The notes beneath the pieces are model-generated. The model did no database searches, was not told where the DNA came from, and was given only the letters and a program-made list of their open reading frames with translations. Of a stretch of DNA of 64,000 nucleotides, positions 58,229 to 64,000 are shown one piece after another (position 1 is the first letter of the stretch; the number at the start of each line of letters is the position of its first letter). Location of the stretch: assembly GCA_903813345.2 (NCBI GenBank), contig CAIIXF020000003.1, positions 7,031,815 through 7,095,814 of the forward strand, given 5' to 3'. This DNA comes from Owenia fusiformis (taxonomy: Eukaryota > Annelida > Polychaeta > Sabellida > Oweniidae). The position numbers and the translations under genes were made by a program.

Positions 58229-61200
58229 CCATGTCATGTCTTGGAGTAAATCTCATAATGGCCATTTGGCGGTTTTATCTTCCATCTTTAACTATGCATT
58301 TCTACAATACACAGAGAACTTGTGTGTAAATATGTAATATTACGTCCCAAGGAAGAAATGTCCCAACCTCTAAATTGGGTTTTCCATAAATCTTATTTTC
58401 CTTACACCTTTAAACTCAAGTGAGCAATTTTATGAAGTAGTATTAAAAGGAAAACTTATCACTATAATAGGATCACAATTCTACATGTTCACATTCAAGT
58501 TCTTTTATCAACATGTAGTTGATAACCACCCTATATATTGACTCACATGTGAGTTTTGAAGTGATGTGTATTGTGAGAAGTTTATCCATCTGAAGAGGTC
58601 TCATTATATACAGTGTACAGGCCCGTAGCCAGGGGGGTCGATGGGTTTGAGTCAAAAATTCTTTCAAAATCATGCAGTTTTTCAACATTCTGAACACTTT
58701 TTAAAGTTATTTTGGCCATTTTTGGACAAGAATTGTCAAAAGTGAACCCCCTGAAATTTTTCAAGAAGTGAACCCTCCCTTAGCAAATCCTGGCTACAGG
58801 CCTGGTGTACATCTATTGTCATATAGTCCTAGACTGTAGTGAGTCTGGTCAGTATGTCCAGATGTAGTATTTTATCAACATTTCAATACAACATAACTAG
58901 GTCTATGGGTGCATCTTTACAGTGTATCTGTCTCCAAGAAGTACAACAAAACCTGTATATCTGAACACCTCTCTTCTGAATACTTCTAAAAATGATCACT
59001 TTTCCAGTCCCAATCTCCCATTGACGCACAAAATAAGAAACTTCTAATTGTGTGAATGCCTTCTAATTTGAACACTTATGGCCAGTTCCAGTGGCATTAC
59101 AACATTACAACAGGTTTTACTGCACTTCTAATGGATTTTTTTAGGACAAACATATACATGTTTTTCAATACCTAATTTTGATGGTGAATCATTGATAGTT
59201 GCGTGGTACATTTTGTTTGTGGGTCTTGATTCAACCATAAACAGGACACGACATGTGGCAACATCATTTGTATAGCATTGCTTGGGCCAGAGCCCATGGG
59301 TCAAGTACTCTTCCAATGCAGTCAAACTGAGCCAGGGGGTACAGAGAGCACTTTTACTCTTCATACTTTAAAAAAGTCCATAAATTTTTATGCAGTTTTT
59401 GATAAATATCGATGGCGGATGTGAGTGCAAGATTCCTTGCACTGTATATATATATATATGTCTCGTATATAATGTGCTACTCAATTTTTTATCATGGTTC
59501 TTTCTTTAGGCCATAAAGTATTTATAATCTGGTTCATGTCTCCAAGTCAACTTGGTTTTTATACAAAAATGTGTCATATATCTGTATATCTGTGTCCCAA
59601 GTTATTTAAAATCATAATAAATGAAATTGGTAAAAAAAAATTGTTTTTATGTCACCACAACGAGTGGTTACATATTGTTATGGTCTATAACTTTTTTGTG
59701 GAGGGCGTTCGGCATTGGAAACAAATTATGGTGTAACAAATGGGAGGTGGTGACATTTTGCATGTTGATGCCTTGTCTCAATTTTTTAACCTATTTATAT
59801 ATGTAATATGTCAAGCTTCCAATTATAATTTGGCAAAAAGTTATAGTTGAGTCTAGTTTTAGAAAATGCTTTCAGTCTGGAACTAATTTTTTAAGCAGTA
59901 ACTTATATATTTAGTGGCTGTAACAAATGGCAGGTGGTGACATTTTGCATGTTGATGCCTTGTCTGTATGGATTTTGACTTCATTTAAGAACAAATCCAA
60001 AATCGAAAGCATTTATAAAGCTATTCTATATCATCTTACTTTGTGCCAAATTATAATGTACAACTCGGTTTATAATTAGGTTAAAATTGTGAAAACAAAG
60101 TCTTACCGAAATCTTACCAAACTAGATTCAAGGAGTCCCTCCATTTTGTTTCTTTGATGTATACATCAATGTAACTAGTTGTGGAACAGTGTTACTAATT
60201 GTGGAACAGTGTTAATAGCTTCTGTATCAAGTGATTTTTGGTAGTCTGTGAATTTTTGAAGCATTATTTGTAAATTGTTAACATATGCAATTCAAACCAC
60301 TAAATTATGCCACAAGTCGACACTTGTTCAGGTCATTTTATGTGTCATGTTATTTATTATGAGGTGAATGAAAATAAATTAGAAACATGAAACAATGTTT
60401 TGTTTGAGATTTACTTCCTTTTTTACTTGGAATCTATAAAGTGGGTCTCATTGGACCAATGTTGGCCCTGTGTTCAAATAAAAGCATAGGCTAATGGGAT
60501 GGGCATTATAATAATTTCTACTACTAAATTGTACCAATGCTGCCATCTTTATATTGGCCTTAAATCTATAGCACAAATTATGTGATGTTGGGAGGCAAAA
60601 AATTCTAGATGAAAGAGAATTTATTCTGTAATCATCCACTTTGGGATTGGACATAACCCATAACCATGACCTTCTGAAACCTATGAGAAAAACTGTAATC
60701 TTAAAACAGGGAGCACATATGAGCCAATTTGGGAATGATATTACTAGAAGGGTCATTGTCAGTCAAAGGAAGATTGCAAAAGGATGCTAAAGCTGGTAAT
60801 CCCATGCCAGGACTATATTTGTCCTGGGAGCAGATACGCAGCCAATCCTCTTTGTTTAATTGTTTAATATAAACAATTTGAAGATAGGTACCCTTGAAAT
60901 ATTTTCATGATGTAAACAAAGCATGAAAAGATTGCCTGAAAACAAGCTTGGACTATATTAAAGCATGGGCTTTTAATTATTCTAGTTGAAAGCCCTAGTT
61001 GAAAGCCCATGATTAAAGCAACCACCAAACAAAATAGGAGTACATTTTTATCAAGGTCATAGTATCACTATACAGGATAAGCTCAATGCTTTTCAAGGGT
61101 CGTTCAATAAGTTAAAGACTAAAGCTGCTATACGTTTTTGTTGTATCATATAATTTTATTAAAACAAAATGGCACATAGCTACACACAGACAGTACAACA

Positions 61201-63053
61201 AGCTCTCTTTATTTTTTTATATTTTCAAGCTTTCTGAAATTTTTCCATTTCATTTTATCTTTTTTTCATATTTGGACCATAAGGCTATTCAATAGATAAG
61301 CTAAATATTTCAGCAACCATATTAAAATATATATCCATCAACTATATAATCAAATTCTCAATGTTCACATGTGACAAAAAGCTAGATACACACAGTGGCA
61401 TTGCCTTGACCTCAAGTAGGTGAGGCAAAATTTGTAATAGATGAGGCAAATTTATATAGGCAAGGCAAAATATAGGACTTGGGCAAATGTAACTTAGGTT
61501 ATCATTAGATTTCACTTTCAGTTTGAACTTTCAGACACGAATGCTTAAAAATCTGGAGAACTTTGCAAGGCTTAAACTTTGATAAACCACAGTAAAACTT
61601 TTCATTTATTCAATTTAAGACTTTTTGTCATTTTTTGTCAATTTTTTCTTGTCATTTAAAGACTTTTTGTCATTTTAGTAAATTGGTAAAACCCCTCAAA
61701 GGTAAACCCATTAGAAAGTGTTCCTGTTTGTGGCTGTTCACTCAGACTGTCCAAAAGGCATGTGTTCAGATTTTAGCAGGTGTTCACACTTCAAAGTTTC
61801 ATTAACAAGGAAGTCAATAGGCAAAACTTGGATGTACAGGTTTTACAGTACTTAGCTTAATAAATACAGTAAATCCTGTCTAAGCCGAATGTCATTCGAA
61901 AGGGCTAAAAGAGTTTGGATTTAATAGTGGGTGTTCACATTTCAAGGTTTTTGCATTCTCAATAAATATTTACAGTTCTATTGACCAAGGCATACCAATA
62001 ATTTGAAAATCTGATTTAAATAACTCATTAGTCCTGTTTAAAAGACATAATATGAGTAAGACCATTCAACAGTTCAAATGTTTGGATATTCTAATGAAAC
62101 AGTGAAAATATTTGAGCAATTTTGTATGAAACGTGATATTTCACGAAGGGTTCATGTTAATTTTTCAAATTTGACTGTTCATTTTTCGAAAATGGGACCG
62201 AAAAAAGTGTTCAGATTACAAAGTGTTTCAATTAGCCAAGTGTTCGGAAATACAGGTTTTACTGTACTGAAAATCAAAAGTTGCAAAAACATGAGGCACA
62301 TCAAAAATTTTTCTGATAACATTGAAATTTTATAACCAAATGTTGATGAAAAAAATATTTAGTGTTCGTATAATATAATGCCCATGGGCATTTTTTAGGG
62401 GAGAACACTTTATAATGGTTAAATACAGATGACTCAATGAACTTCACATTGCAATACATATAGACATGTTTATATACGTAACAACCAGTACAGGAGATTC
62501 AAGCTAGAAGACTATGATTTTATAAGTTCTATGTTAACATAGGTACTGTATTACATGACACAGAATTAGTCTCATAACTACCCACCTATAAGACCATGGT
62601 CTATTTGCTGGAAAATCCTGGTATTCACTGTAAAGACACTCTACACAGAACATGTACATATTTTAGCTAAATACTTTAAATTGGTGTATAGTATGACACT
62701 GTAATTGTTGAAGCACCATTTTGCCAATACATTGTATGTTACATTCAGGAACAACATTTTATAAATAATATGAGCTAGAAAAACAACACAATAATCTTAA
62801 TTTTGATTCCTATCATACATGATATTCCGGGCTTCACCAAATTCTTCTTTCAAGAAATGTTGATGCATTTCAAATATCAGGTATTTAAAACCTGTTCAAT
62901 CTATTGGTGATTGTGATTTACTTATAAATACTCATAGGTAAATAGAGTTAGTGAGATGCCACATTATGCCGATTTTGGAGATTGTGATGACCTAGATGAT
63001 TTCAAGGTAGACGAAGTTGCCATGTTGGCTGACTTAATTCCGCTCCCTCTACC
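58229..63053. other. NSMAF 3' flank and SOCS6 3' UTR side (convergent genes); repeats only
   Basis: Two genes end towards each other 4.8 kb apart. Recognised contents: dispersed AAACCTGT/GTGTTC repeats at 58945-59120, 61690-61860 and 61865-62275; GTCACC-type elements at 59645-59770 and, in part, 59915-59970; a dispersed 'GTAGCCAGGGGGGTC' repeat at 58620-58805; an AT microsatellite at 59445-59460; GAGGCAAAA copies at 61420-61480; and a relative of the GGAGGATTG family at 60818-60852. No further exon was recognised. Confidence 0.5.
59645..59770 (+). mobile_element. Dispersed 'GTCACCACC...GGTGGTGAC' element, fourth copy
   Basis: ATGTCACCACAACGAGTGGT, then TATTGTTATGGTCTATAACT, and TAACAAATGGGAGGTGGTGA at the right end. 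A second right end alone (AACAAATGGCAGGTGGTGAC) recurs at about 59923-59945. Confidence 0.7.
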
Positions 63054-64000
63054 TTAATACTGGCTTTCCTCAAGCCATCCCTTTATTCTATTGGGCAATG
63101 GTAGTTTCTGAATATGGTCAAGTCTCGTAGTTTGACGTATCACAAATCGACAGAGGTATTGTAAAGAGCGTACTTCGTCGAACCGTGACACAGGTTTAGT
63201 GAGGCGTACAGGAAATGAGGGAGATCCAGGGCCTCGTGAACGAGAGTAACAGAATATTCCTGTCTGGGAATCAGTCATGCTATGCTCGATTAAATCCACA
63301 ATTGAGTCATAGCCCTCACTTTCAGGTTGAGCGTAAAAGCTAAATATACCATTACAGTGTTCAATTCGTGTATGTAATGTCCGTCCATATGATCTGAAGC
63401 TAAGACTCAACAAATATCGCTCATCAGAACTATCGCGCACTAAAAAAGCTCCATCGGGTTGATCTAATAGTTTTTCTTCCGCTTCAATTCTTGTGACTGG
63501 TCCCCAATACCATCCAGATTTTGATAATCGATATAGTTCCGCAGTAAAGCTCCATACTTTGGGTGAGTTTGTTTCTTGTGACTGATCATATACTGCTGAT
63601 AAAGCTGATTTTTCATATGTTTCATACGGACGGTCATGTATTTGTTTTTTCACATTACCACTGTCATGAAGTTGTAATGATTTAGATTTTGATGGTCTAT
63701 AAGGGGTTTTGTTTATAAGATCTGGTCTTGGTAAAACTGGGGGACCTGGTTCGGTGATTTCAAAGTTTTCCAAAATATCTGGTGACCGACTTACAACAAC
63801 TTTTGGTGGTTCACATTCAACAGCAGGATAGGTGTCTATTGTAGACCCTGAAATATTTATGCAATCTTCTGAGTGAGCTGACCTAACTGGAGTATGTAGT
63901 GGACGAACAACGGTTCGTAAACTTCCACCCTTTGCTTTAGACATTCGTCCATAGTTTTCAAACCTATGCACATGTGTTTCATCATCAGAATTTAATCCAT
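63054..64000 (-). CDS. SOCS6: Suppressor of cytokine signaling 6, C-terminal part (5' end beyond window)
   Basis: The minus-strand frame runs from the window edge to TAA at 63054-63056. It is open through position 64000, so the gene continues outside. At least 305 residues are visible from 63971. An N-terminal low-complexity Pro/Ser region is followed by an SH2 domain (about 153-245 of the visible part; GWYWGPVTRIEAE, FLVRDSSDERY with the phosphotyrosine-binding Arg). Next come RIEHCNGIFSFY and SIVDLIEHSM, and then the SOCS box (about 266-305; RSLQYLCRFVIRQ for elongin B/C, LPLPN for cullin 5). PVRLTKPVSRF and the LPLPN ending distinguish SOCS6 from SOCS7. SOCS6 is a substrate adaptor of a cullin-5 E3 ligase that limits receptor tyrosine kinase signalling. 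The C-terminal region is a single exon here. Confidence 0.94.
   Translation of the reverse strand, partial: GLNSDDETHVHRFENYGRMSKAKGGSLRTVVRPLHTPVRSAHSEDCINISGSTIDTYPAVECEPPKVVVSRSPDILENFEITEPGPPVLPRPDLINKTPYRPSKSKSLQLHDSGNVKKQIHDRPYETYEKSALSAVYDQSQETNSPKVWSFTAELYRLSKSGWYWGPVTRIEAEEKLLDQPDGAFLVRDSSDERYLLSLSFRSYGRTLHTRIEHCNGIFSFYAQPESEGYDSIVDLIEHSMTDSQTGIFCYSRSRGPGSPSFPVRLTKPVSRFDEVRSLQYLCRFVIRQTTRLDHIQKLPLPNRIKGWLEESQY

Overview
This is animal (metazoan) nuclear DNA: AT-rich, with many small introns bounded by GT...AG, dispersed inverted-repeat elements and minisatellites, and nuclear genes for mitochondrial, peroxisomal, lysosomal and signalling proteins. GIMAP-like GTPases, minisatellites and foldback repeats, without vertebrate SINE/LINE signatures, suggest an invertebrate. 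I cannot fix the phylum. No bacterial, viral or CRISPR content was seen.

Layout. 1-3.2 kb (+): last five exons of an unrecognised proline-rich protein. 4.5-11.9 kb: a very large inverted-repeat structure built of minisatellites (45-bp array, ~400-bp arm, hairpin repeats, 64-bp array, inverted arm, inverted 46-bp array), read here as one foldback-type element. 12.4-13.3 kb: a second inverted-repeat element. 14.2-18.2 kb: two closely similar GIMAP/AIG1 GTPase genes in inverted orientation. 20.9-24.3 kb (-): first two coding exons of LYRM4/ISD11. 24.9-30.1 kb: a 5.1-kb gene-free segment with 134-bp inverted ends. 30.7-34.8 kb (+): FARS2, complete in five exons (434 aa). 36.2-39.0 kb (-): a peroxisomal-type enoyl-CoA isomerase/hydratase family gene in four exons (240 aa). 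Its start codon lies 54 bp from that of NSMAF on the other strand. 39.05-58.2 kb (+): NSMAF/FAN, complete in 28 coding exons (924 aa). Nested antisense in its intron 22 is an intronless iduronate-2-sulfatase (IDS). 63.05 kb to the window end (-): C-terminal part of SOCS6.

Main observations. (1) LYRM4 and FARS2 are divergent neighbours, as in human, but here the inverted-repeat-bounded segment lies between them. (2) Tandem repeats have repeatedly grown out of splice junctions: FARS2 exon 1 donor (38-bp unit), FARS2 exon 4 donor (54-bp unit, stop-free and in frame, eight possible donors), the isomerase exon 2 donor, and NSMAF acceptors of exons 15 and 23. (3) The isomerase and NSMAF share a 54-bp divergent promoter with an E-box and start-codon contexts like the TISU element. 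(4) IDS looks like a retrogene inside NSMAF. Gene models were assembled by hand from splice sites, reading phase and remembered family sequence. No alignments or RNA data were available.
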